From positions 1-64,000 of the forward strand of contig JANNIH010000059.1 of assembly GCA_031404815.1 (NCBI GenBank): a stretch of DNA of 64,000 nucleotides, in the 5' to 3' direction. Positions 7,562-15,166 of the stretch are shown in pieces (position 1 is the first letter of the stretch; every line of letters begins with the position of its first letter). The stretch is from DASYKS01 sp031404815 (lineage in GTDB: Bacteria; Acidobacteriota; Thermoanaerobaculia; Multivoradales; UBA5704). Position numbers and translations under genes: made by a program. The notes below the pieces were generated by a model, which was not told the DNA's origin, ran no database searches, and saw only the letters and a program-made list of their open reading frames with translations.

Positions 7562-8844
7562 GCACGATGTTGATTCATGGCGGCCGTCTGGTCGATCCGA
7601 GCCAAGGTCTCGACGGGCGTTTCGACGTTCTGATCGAAAACGGCGTGGTGGCCCGGATCGCCGAGCGGATCGAGGCGCCGGAGAGCGGCACGGAGGCGAT
7701 CGACGCTTCCGGCCTGATCGTCTCCCCGGGGCTGATCGACATCCACGTCCACCTGCGCGAGCCGGGCTTCGAGTACAAAGAGACGGTGAAGTCGGGAACA
7801 CGCGCGGCGGCGGCGGGAGGGTTCACCTCCGTCGCCTGCATGGCGAACACCGACCCGGTGCACGACAACCGCTCGATCACCGGCCACATCGTCTCCGAGG
7901 CCGAGCGCTGGGGCTATGCGCGGGTGTATCCGATCGGCGCGATCAGCAAAGGTCTGCTGGGCCAAGAGCTGGCCGAGATCGGCGAGATGGTGGGCGCCGG
8001 GGCGGTGGCGGTCTCGGACGACGGCAAGCCGGTGATGAACGCCGAGCTGATGCGCCGCGCGCTGCTCTACGCCCAGCATTTCGGCATCCCGGTCATCCAG
8101 CACGCCGAGGATCTCAACCTCTCCGGCCAAGGGGTGATGCACGAGGGGGAGTGGTCGACTCGCCTCGGCCTCGAAGGGATTCCCGGCTCGGCTGAGGACG
8201 TGATGGTCGCCAGAGACCTGATCCTGCTCGACGACACCGGCGGCCGCTACCATGTGGCGCACCTGTCCACCGCCCGCAGCCTGGAGCTGGTCCGGCAGGC
8301 GAAGCGGAAGGGGATTCCGGTCACCTGCGAAGTGACGCCGCACCATCTCGTTCTGACCGACGAGGAGGTCGCGCGCAGCTCGTTTTCGACCCAGACCAAG
8401 ATGAAGCCGCCGCTGCGATCGGAGGCAGACCGCCTGGCGCTGATCCAAGGTCTGATCGACGGCACGGTGGACGCGATCGCCTCGGACCACGCACCGCATC
8501 ACGCGGACGAAAAAGATGTCGAATACAACTGCGCCCCGTTCGGCATCCTGGGGCTCGAAACCACGCTGCCCCTCTGCCTGGAGCGCCTGGTCCACACGGG
8601 GCTGATCTCGCTCTCACGGCTGATCGAGCTGCTGACGATCGGCCCGGCCAAGGCGCTCAACCTCCCCGTGGGCTCGCTCGTCCCCGGCAAACCCGCCGAC
8701 GTGACAATCTTCGACCCCGACCGCGAAGTGACCATCGACCCCGAGGCTTTCCGCAGCAAGGGGCGCAACACCCCGTTCGGCGGCTGGAAACTGCGCGGCG
8801 CCGCGGTCGCGACGGTGGTGGGCGGGCGGCGGGTGGTGGTGTAG
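7558..8844 (+). CDS. pyrC: Dihydroorotase
   Basis: A 428-residue type I dihydroorotase, the zinc enzyme closing carbamoyl aspartate to dihydroorotate. Metal ligands are intact: HVHLREPG near residue 60 and SDHAPHHADEK near residue 305. Because both the HxH pair and the catalytic Asp are present it should be an active enzyme rather than the degenerate pyrX partner seen in some ATCase complexes. It overlaps pyrB through ATGA. A conserved stem-loop repeat follows 25 bp after the stop. Confidence 0.95.
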
Positions 8845-8868
8845 GCGCATATCTATGGATGTGGGGTT

Positions 8869-8926
8869 GAGACGCCCCAGTCCGCAACCACGATCCTGTC
8901 CGGGTGCTTACCCGTCGGGGCGTCTC
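8869..8926 (-). repeat. 58-bp stem-loop repeat, copy B
   Basis: Perfect 10-bp ends GAGACGCCCC (8869-8878) and GGGGCGTCTC (8917-8926). Read on the minus strand the interior contains GCACCCGGACAGGATCGTGG, shared with copies at 12277-12333 and 10846-10901. It sits behind pyrC and in front of the GH18 stop, inverted relative to the copy at 12277. Confidence 0.8.
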
Positions 8927-9024
8927 CTCACCGCTGCACCAACCACCACAGGCGTCAACTACAGGCGCTGGGCGACCAGAAGGCACTACTGTAGATGACG
9001 AAGAGCCTATTGTTCGGACGACAT

Positions 9025-10662
9025 TTAGAAAGAGACCAGCGCCGGTCCAGCCGCGCTCATCTCGTTGACTGCCGTCGTCGGCGTCCAATTTACTCCGTCG
9101 GTCGAGGAACAGACAAGCAGGCTATTGCTGGTGTTGTTAGCGACGAACGCCATATAGAGCGTATTGTTGAAAACCGCCAACGCCGGTCCAGCCGAGCTCG
9201 ACTGGTTGACTGCCGACGCCGACGTCCAAGTCACTCCGTCGGTCGAGGAGCAGACGAAGAGGCTGTCCTTGCTATCGATGAATGCCAGGTAGAGCTGGTT
9301 GTTGAAAACCGCCAGAGCCGGTTGGCCTAAACTCGGCCCGCTGGCCAGCATAACGGGGTTCCAGGTTTGCCCATCGAGTGATGAGGATACGACTAGATAG
9401 TGGGGGTTGTTACCTGTTACGAACGCCATGTAGAGAGCGCCGTTGAAGACGGCCATTGACGGCGGAAATGTGCTCGTCTGGTTAACCAAACTACCCGCGG
9501 TCCAATTGTTCCCGTCGGATGAGGAGCAGACAAGCAGGTTGTCGGTACCGTCGTTCGAGAGGTACGCCGTAAATAGATTATAGGGATTCCAGTTCCCGTC
9601 GCCCATCCAGAGGTTGACCAGTTGGCCTAGACCTAAGAGCGGTTCGTTGTTAGGGAAGGGGCAGATCATCACTCCTGCGTCGCCGTTCGCCTGCATCCAA
9701 GCTATGTCTGACTCTTGTTGGGAGGGGTCCCACGCAACATAAGGATCGTAGCCCTTTGATAGCTGGTTCGTGGACATTCCAGCGGTCACGTAAGGAGGGA
9801 GCACGCTGTCGGCCGAAAGACCATAGGACATCTCCCAGCCGTAGGTTAACGTCTGCTCTAACGTGACGCCGTTGTAAGGGACGCCGAAGTATTGAGAATC
9901 ACTAAAGAGCGCCTTCGAAATGATCTTGTCGGGCATAATCGCCCGCATCATCGAAGTGACCATTGCTAGCGAGTAATTGTAAGTGGGTGCGGTGCTGCTC
10001 GCAAACTCATCGTCGATATCGATTCCATCTAGCCCGTACTGAGTGACGACGCTTTGCAACTGATTGGCGAAAAGCATGGCGTTCTCAGGCAATTTAAACT
10101 CCGACCAGCCCGAATCATCCCAATTATTTAGGAACGTCAGCAGGACGGTGATTCCGAGGGACTGCAGGTGGGCGATGGCACCGGATTGCAGTGCTTGAAC
10201 GACATCCGGTTTTCCGCAGGCAAGTGCATAACCTGGGGGAACGAAAATATTCGGTGCGAGCCGAACCGCATTCGTTTTGGGGTCCGGCACCAGGTTGATG
10301 TTGGCTACGATGCAGACTACATCGACTGCCGGAAGCCCCTGGGAGGTAGTATAGCGACCGGCCGAGGCGAGGAAAGAATCGGAAATGTACGCTACGCTCA
10401 TGAATTCCTTCTGATAGGAGTCGCATTGTGGCGCGCCACCTAGAGAAGCCTTCCCGGTGAAAAACACGGCATCGCCAGCGTTGAAGGACCTTGGAGGGTC
10501 TTGCAGCTCGATGGCTTCCCGGCAGAAGAAAAAGAAACGGATGTTCGGATTCTTAAGGGCGATCCGAAACGCCTGCTGCGGCGAACAATTTGGCACCGTC
10601 TTGATCCAACCGCTCCAGTTCGCGGCAACCATCGCTGCATTTGGGGTTCGAGTCCAGGGCAT
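9025..10662 (-). CDS. GH18 glycoside hydrolase with four Asp-box-like repeats
   Basis: A 545-residue protein. The middle part has the glycoside hydrolase family 18 catalytic motif YGLDGIDIDDE (DxxDxDxE), the acid/base signature of chitinases and endo-beta-N-acetylglucosaminidases. The C-terminal 200 residues are four repeats of about 47 residues, each with S-x-D-G-x-x-W (SSSDGNNW, SSLDGQTW, SSTDGVTW, SSTDGVNW), resembling sialidase Asp-box blades. The N-terminal 80 residues are not recognised. No signal peptide is evident. ATG 10662 has AAGGAG just upstream. Base composition is lower in GC and codon use less biased than the neighbours, which suggests transfer. The likely substrate is a GlcNAc-containing glycan. 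Confidence 0.75.
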   Translation of the reverse strand: MPWTRTPNAAMVAANWSGWIKTVPNCSPQQAFRIALKNPNIRFFFFCREAIELQDPPRSFNAGDAVFFTGKASLGGAPQCDSYQKEFMSVAYISDSFLASAGRYTTSQGLPAVDVVCIVANINLVPDPKTNAVRLAPNIFVPPGYALACGKPDVVQALQSGAIAHLQSLGITVLLTFLNNWDDSGWSEFKLPENAMLFANQLQSVVTQYGLDGIDIDDEFASSTAPTYNYSLAMVTSMMRAIMPDKIISKALFSDSQYFGVPYNGVTLEQTLTYGWEMSYGLSADSVLPPYVTAGMSTNQLSKGYDPYVAWDPSQQESDIAWMQANGDAGVMICPFPNNEPLLGLGQLVNLWMGDGNWNPYNLFTAYLSNDGTDNLLVCSSSDGNNWTAGSLVNQTSTFPPSMAVFNGALYMAFVTGNNPHYLVVSSSLDGQTWNPVMLASGPSLGQPALAVFNNQLYLAFIDSKDSLFVCSSTDGVTWTSASAVNQSSSAGPALAVFNNTLYMAFVANNTSNSLLVCSSTDGVNWTPTTAVNEMSAAGPALVSF

Positions 10663-10963
10663 GGTGTTCTCCTTGGCGAGCAGTAGGTTGGATATGAGTG
10701 TTCATGAGTAGCGTGCGCAACTCAGCGGCAATGTCGAGCGCAGCCTCCCAAAACCAAGAGGGCGTTATTTTTTAGAGCTAACCACAAGATATCTCAAAAC
10801 GTCGGTTTGACGCAAGGCCAGTACGACTGTCCCTCTTCGCCCGCGGGGTAGGGGCCGAAGGCCGCACCCGGCAGGATCGTGGTGGATCACCGGGCTGTCT
10901 GCAATCGCACAGTCCCTCCCGAGCCGATCTGCTGCTAGGCTAGGTTAGAGGCTGGCGCCTGAA
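10663..10963. other. AT-richer intergenic region with repeat copy C
   Basis: About 300 bp between the divergent GH18 and MNT genes. It is clearly richer in A and T than its surroundings (for example around 10765-10800) and holds the degenerate repeat copy C. It should contain both promoters, but no convincing -35/-10 pair was identified. Confidence 0.5.
10846..10901 (+). repeat. Stem-loop repeat, degenerate copy C
   Basis: Contains the core GCACCCGGCAGGATCGTGGT shared with copies A and B, in the same orientation as copy A. The outer arms have diverged: no GAGACGCCCC, and only a weaker GGGC/GCCC pairing around it. It lies in the intergenic region ahead of the MNT/HEPN pair. Confidence 0.6.
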
Positions 10964-11248
10964 ATGAGTGGACTCCTGAAGAAACATCGCGTAGAGATCC
11001 TCGATCTGGCACGACGCCATGGGGCGGGAAACGTCCGGGTGTTCGGGTCGATGGCCCGAGGTGAAGATAACGAGAGCAGCGATCTCGACCTGCTCGTGAC
11101 GCTCGCCGAAGGTCGCTCGCTCCTCGACCTCATTGGGCTCAAGCAGGACCTGGAGGATCTGGTTCATCGCCCGGTGGACGTGGTCACCGAGCGGGCGCTT
11201 TCTCCCTACCTGCGGGAGCGGGTTCTCACGGACTGTATTCCGCTGTGA
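10964..11248 (+). CDS. MNT nucleotidyltransferase antitoxin (MntA-like)
   Basis: A 94-residue minimal nucleotidyltransferase. The signature GSMARGEDNESSDLDLLV carries the GSx10DxD metal-binding motif. In HEPN/MNT modules this protein inactivates the HEPN RNase, in characterised cases by AMPylating the Tyr of its RxxxxHxY motif. It overlaps the HEPN gene by 4 bp (GTGA), so the pair is translationally coupled. Confidence 0.85.
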   Translation: MSGLLKKHRVEILDLARRHGAGNVRVFGSMARGEDNESSDLDLLVTLAEGRSLLDLIGLKQDLEDLVHRPVDVVTERALSPYLRERVLTDCIPL

Positions 11249-11577
11249 GCCGCGACTCGCTGTACCTGCGGCACATCCTTGATGCCATCGAGAAGGTCGA
11301 GCGCTACGTCGCGGTAGGGTATACCGAGTTCATGGCCCAGTCGCACTGGCAGGACTCCGTGATCCGGCAGCTTGAGATCATTGGTGAGGCCGTCAAACGA
11401 ATCGCTCCCGAACATCTTGGGCGTCGATCAGAGATTCCTTGGCGCCAGATCGCCGGAATGCGCGATGTCCTAATCCATAACTACATGGGCGTAGACCTGG
11501 AGGCGGTCTGGCAGGTCACTCAGCGCGATCTTCCCGCGCTGAGGCAGGCGGTCGAGGCACTTCTGGGCGAATCCTAG
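11245..11577 (+). CDS. HEPN toxin (HepT-like, DUF86)
   Basis: A 110-residue helical HEPN-domain protein. The RNase/AMPylation motif R-x4-H-x-Y is intact in RDVLIHNYMGV near residue 74. GTG 11245 overlaps the stop of the MNT gene. HEPN toxins of this type cleave RNA and are kept inactive by the partner MNT protein. The module lies in an accessory segment bounded by stem-loop repeats. Confidence 0.85.
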   Translation: MSRDSLYLRHILDAIEKVERYVAVGYTEFMAQSHWQDSVIRQLEIIGEAVKRIAPEHLGRRSEIPWRQIAGMRDVLIHNYMGVDLEAVWQVTQRDLPALRQAVEALLGES

Positions 11578-11589
11578 GAACCGGGAGGC

Positions 11590-11790
11590 TCACGCGGCCC
11601 GGTGGGACGGGATCTTCTCCAGCTCCTCCCGCAGCGACCGCTCGGCGAGCCAGTGGTCATGGGCTTGTTGCAGGCGCAACCAGATCCCAGCCCCGTTGGC
11701 GCAGAACTTGCCGAGCCGCACCGCAGTCTCGGGGGAGACTCCCGCGCGCTCCGAGAGGATTCGTTTACAGTCGTCGAGCGGCAAAACCGG
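11590..11790 (-). pseudogene. HigA-type antitoxin remnant
   Basis: The last 58 codons (KRILSERAGVSPETAVRLGK, then a W-L-x-L-Q block and EELEKIPSHRAA) match the C-terminal part of HigA/VapI addiction-module antidotes, usually of the form RxAISAxTALRLxxFF...WLNLQ. The N-terminal helix-turn-helix start (RPIHPGE in the family) is absent and no HigB lies nearby. The open frame upstream to 11949 looks like noncoding sequence. It is most likely a decayed fragment. Confidence 0.6.
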
Positions 11791-11951
11791 AACCTGCGGC
11801 GGACCCCGCCAATAGTCGGTCCGGCGGCGGGTGGATTCGCTATTGCGGCTCGCTGCCGATAGGCGAGAGCACCATGGGTTCTGTGAGAGCGCATGACGCG
11901 CTGTCGAGATGCCGAATCCCGGGAGGTTCTCCGGGGTTCCGGAGGACATTG

Positions 11952-12263
11952 ATGAAACTCAAGGTTGCCAAGAGACTTCTCGCCCCGCTGGCCTTCGCTG
12001 CGATCGTTTTTGCCGCCACGCCGGCCTCGGCCGCCGAAGCGGCGAAGGCCCCGGCTGCTCCCCAAATCACGCTCGAAGAGCTGTTCGCGGCACCCGTTGG
12101 CTCCTCGACGCCTACTCTGGCGAATGGCCAAGATCAGCTGTTTGTTCCGCTGGTACTCGGCTGCACCAACCAGTATTGCCATTCGACGACCCATTGTCGG
12201 CAGATCTGCGACGAATACTGGGTCGTCTGCGACACCCTCGCCAGGCGCTGCGTCTATATCTAG
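11952..12263 (+). CDS. Secreted small Cys-rich peptide, unknown
   Basis: A 103-residue protein. The N-terminus MKLKVAKRLLAPLAFAAIV..ATPASA is a clear Sec signal peptide, cleaved probably after ASA. The mature part has an acidic/alanine linker and then a compact tail with six cysteines (GCTNQYCHSTTHCRQICDEY, VVCDTLARRCVYI). Six Cys in 35 residues suggests a disulfide-stabilised module. Start ATG 11952 has GGAGG at 11941-11945. I do not recognise the family. It is followed within 14 bp by stem-loop repeat copy A. Confidence 0.65.
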   Translation: MKLKVAKRLLAPLAFAAIVFAATPASAAEAAKAPAAPQITLEELFAAPVGSSTPTLANGQDQLFVPLVLGCTNQYCHSTTHCRQICDEYWVVCDTLARRCVYI

Positions 12264-12276
12264 GCTTGTGAAAGGG

Positions 12277-12333
12277 GAGACGCCCCGACGGCCATGCACC
12301 CGGTAGGATTGTGGTGGCAGACCGGGGCGTCTC
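12277..12333 (+). repeat. 57-bp stem-loop repeat, copy A
   Basis: Perfect 10-bp terminal arms GAGACGCCCC (12277-12286) / GGGGCGTCTC (12324-12333), interior core GCACCCGGTAGGATTGTGGT. It is nearly identical in layout to the reverse complement of copy B at 8869-8926. No T-run follows, so it is not a classical terminator although it lies just behind a stop codon. Confidence 0.8.
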
Positions 12334-12409
12334 TCTCGACGCCGACTTACGTTTCGGTCGGGGGACACCCCGGCATGTGTGGCCACCAAACACTGCTAAT
12401 CTTTAGCGT

Positions 12410-15166
12410 ATGCCCGACGAGCCGGGATTCCCTGGCGAAGAGAACGCTCCGCCGACCGTGACCTGGCACGGCGGGACGGCTGTGCCGATCGCTCCGGGCG
12501 CAAGCCTGCCGCGCGGGACACCGGTCGGCCGCTACCTGGTGCTCGACCTACTGGGCGCGGGCGGCATGGGCGAAGTCTACGCCGCGTACGACCCCGAGCT
12601 CGACCGGCGGGTGGCGGTCAAACTGTTGCGCCCGGATCGCGACGGCCCGGAAGGGCGCCTGCGCCTGCTGCGCGAGGCGCAGGCGATCGCCCGCCTGGCG
12701 CATGAAAACGTCGTCGCGGTGCATGACGCCGGTGCGTTCGGGAACCGCGCGTTCTTGGCCATGGAGCTGATCGAGGGGATGACGCTGCGGCGGTGGTTGG
12801 CCGGCGAGCGGCGCGCCCCGGCCGAGATCCTCTCCCGCTTCCGCGCCGCCGGGCGGGGTCTCGCCGCGGCCCACTCCGCCGGTTTTGCCCATCGCGACTT
12901 CAAGCCGGACAACGTGCTGCTGGGCGCCGACGGCCGGGTCAAGGTCGCCGACTTCGGTCTGGTGCGTCCGCTCGGCGCGTCAGCCCTTGGCGAAACCGCG
13001 AAGGGCGCGGCAGAAGCCGATTCATCTGGCGCCGGGACGGCCGGTCTGACCACGGAGGGGGTGCGGGCAGGCACGCTCGAGTACATGGCCCCCGAGGTGC
13101 TCCGTGGCGAGCCGTCGGACGCCGCGGCGGACCAGTACGCCTTCTGCGTCGCGCTCTGGGAAGCGCTCGCGGGCGCTCGGCCCGTCGGTCCGCAGCCGGT
13201 CGCGCCGGAGACGATTCCTGCCTGGGTCCGCCGGGCGCTCGAGCGTGGCCTGGCCGCCGATCCGCTCCGGCGCTGGCCGTCGATGGCCGAGCTGCTCGAT
13301 GCCTTGGCTGCGGATCCGCGCGCGGTCTGGCGCCGTCGGAGCCTGGCCGCGGCCGGGGTCGCTCTGGTCGCCGCCGCCGGTTTCGGTGTTGCGCGATGGG
13401 CGGTGCCTTCGGACGAGCTGTGTGCGGGGGGGGCGCGCGCGGTGTCGGCCCTCTGGTCGGCGAGCGACCGCGCCGCGGGCCGCAACGGCTTTCTCGCGAC
13501 CGGCGCGCCGTTCGCCGCCGCGTCGTGGGCCGGCCTCGAGCGGGCGCTCGGCGGCTACCTAACGGCTTGGGCCGGAGCGCACCGGGCGGCGTGTGAAGCG
13601 ACGCGGGTGACCGGCGAGCAGTCGGAGGATCTGCTCGATCGGCGGATGCGCTGCCTGGAGCGGCGGCGGGTCGAGGCGCAGGCACTGGTCGCGCTGCTGC
13701 CGCGGGCCGACCGGGCGATGGTCGAGAAAGGGGCGCGTTTGGCCGAGGGGATCGGTGACTTCGCCGCCTGCGCCGACCATGCGGCGCTGGGCGAGGGGCC
13801 GATTCCGTCGCGCACCTTGCGCCCCCGGATCGAGCCGATCGAGAAGGACCTCGCGCGCGTCAAGGCGCTCGACAACGCCGGGCGGTTGCGCGCGGCTCGG
13901 CAGCTTTTGGGCGGGCTCGAACGGCGCGCCCTGTCGCTCGGTTTCCCGCCGCTCACCGCCGAGGTCCTGTTTCTGCGCGGGCGCCTCGAATCCGAGCTTG
14001 GCGAGTTCGCGCCCGCGCTGGTAACGCTCGGCGAGGCGGCGGTTGCGGCCGACGCGGCGCACGACGACCGACTGCGGGTCACCGCCTGGACCGGGATCGC
14101 CTATCTCGAGGGGCACCGCATGAACCGGTTGCCCGAGGCCGATCGCGCGATCCGCTGGGCGGAGGCCGCCTCGGCGCGCGCCGGGCGCACCGCCGAAACC
14201 GAGGCCGAGACGCTCGGCGCGCGGGCCGACCTCCTGATCCTCGAACGAAAACCCGGGGCGGCTGTGCCACTCCACGAGCGGGCGCTCCGGCTGGTTCGCG
14301 GGCTCCCCGGACCTCATGACGCCCGCGTGGCGAAGCTGCTCGACAACCAGGCGACCGCCTTACTTCAGCTCGGGGAGGCCGAGCGCGCCCGCGGGGCCTA
14401 CGCACGGGCGCTCGCCTTGGCCGAGCGGAGCCTCGGCCCCGACCATCCCGACACCGCGAGCCACCGCTACAACCTGGCTGTGGCTCTGGTCGAGCTCGAC
14501 CGCTACGCCGAGGCGCTCCCGCTCCTGCGCCGCGCTCTCTTTGCGCGCGAGGCGGCGCTTGGTCCCGAGCACGCGGACGTCGCGGAGGCCCTGATGTCGC
14601 TCGGCGCGGCCGAGCTCGAGAACGGCCGGCCGGATGCGGCGTTCGCGGCGATGACCCGCGCTGTGGCGATCTGGCGCGGCACCTTGCCTTCCGGTCACTT
14701 CAACCTCGGTTGGGGACGCCACAACCTCGGCGAGGCGGAGCTTCTGCTCGGTCGCCCGCGCGAGGCGCTCGCCGATTTCCGCGCGGCCCTGCTCTCCGTG
14801 GAGAGCTTCCTCGGAGCGGACAGCATTTTTGCCTCCGGGGCGCGCGTCGGCATCGGTCGTGCCTACGTCGCGCTCGGCGAGGTCCGGCGCGCCGTACCGA
14901 TTCTCGAGGCGGAGGAGCGCTTCTGGTCGCGGCAGCCGGACGGGGACGAGTGGCTGCCCGAGATCCGCTTCGCCCTGGCCCAGGCGCTCTGGTTATCTGG
15001 AGAGCAGCGCGGCGGCGATCGTCGGCGGCCCCTCGACCTCGCTCGCTCCGCGCGCGCCGGTTTCGCTGCGGATCGTCGACCTCGGATCGTGACGGTGGTC
15101 GCCGAGATCGACGCCTGGCTCAAGGCGCGCGAGCCCGAGGTCGTCGGCGGCCAGGGGGGCCGGTGA
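12410..15166 (+). CDS. Membrane Ser/Thr protein kinase with TPR region
   Basis: A 918-residue kinase. The N-terminal Hanks-type kinase domain spans roughly residues 41-305: glycine loop LGAGGMGEVY, VAVKLL lysine, HRDFKPDNVLL catalytic loop, VADFGLVRP and GTLEYMAPEVL. The activation segment has an unusually long Ser/Thr/Ala-rich insertion. One membrane segment follows (AAAGVALVAAAGFGVARW). The outer part begins with a Cys-containing block ending CEATRVTGEQSEDLLDRRM, as in myxobacterial-type kinases, and continues with several TPR repeats. It overlaps the next gene by 4 bp, so kinase and FHA regulator form a unit. Confidence 0.9.
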   Translation: MPDEPGFPGEENAPPTVTWHGGTAVPIAPGASLPRGTPVGRYLVLDLLGAGGMGEVYAAYDPELDRRVAVKLLRPDRDGPEGRLRLLREAQAIARLAHENVVAVHDAGAFGNRAFLAMELIEGMTLRRWLAGERRAPAEILSRFRAAGRGLAAAHSAGFAHRDFKPDNVLLGADGRVKVADFGLVRPLGASALGETAKGAAEADSSGAGTAGLTTEGVRAGTLEYMAPEVLRGEPSDAAADQYAFCVALWEALAGARPVGPQPVAPETIPAWVRRALERGLAADPLRRWPSMAELLDALAADPRAVWRRRSLAAAGVALVAAAGFGVARWAVPSDELCAGGARAVSALWSASDRAAGRNGFLATGAPFAAASWAGLERALGGYLTAWAGAHRAACEATRVTGEQSEDLLDRRMRCLERRRVEAQALVALLPRADRAMVEKGARLAEGIGDFAACADHAALGEGPIPSRTLRPRIEPIEKDLARVKALDNAGRLRAARQLLGGLERRALSLGFPPLTAEVLFLRGRLESELGEFAPALVTLGEAAVAADAAHDDRLRVTAWTGIAYLEGHRMNRLPEADRAIRWAEAASARAGRTAETEAETLGARADLLILERKPGAAVPLHERALRLVRGLPGPHDARVAKLLDNQATALLQLGEAERARGAYARALALAERSLGPDHPDTASHRYNLAVALVELDRYAEALPLLRRALFAREAALGPEHADVAEALMSLGAAELENGRPDAAFAAMTRAVAIWRGTLPSGHFNLGWGRHNLGEAELLLGRPREALADFRAALLSVESFLGADSIFASGARVGIGRAYVALGEVRRAVPILEAEERFWSRQPDGDEWLPEIRFALAQALWLSGEQRGGDRRRPLDLARSARAGFAADRRPRIVTVVAEIDAWLKAREPEVVGGQGGR

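Noticed and set aside
11874..11951. N-terminal extension of the Cys-rich peptide from 11874
   Set aside because: ATG 11952 has a good GGAGG and begins a regular signal peptide; the upstream codons would block export.
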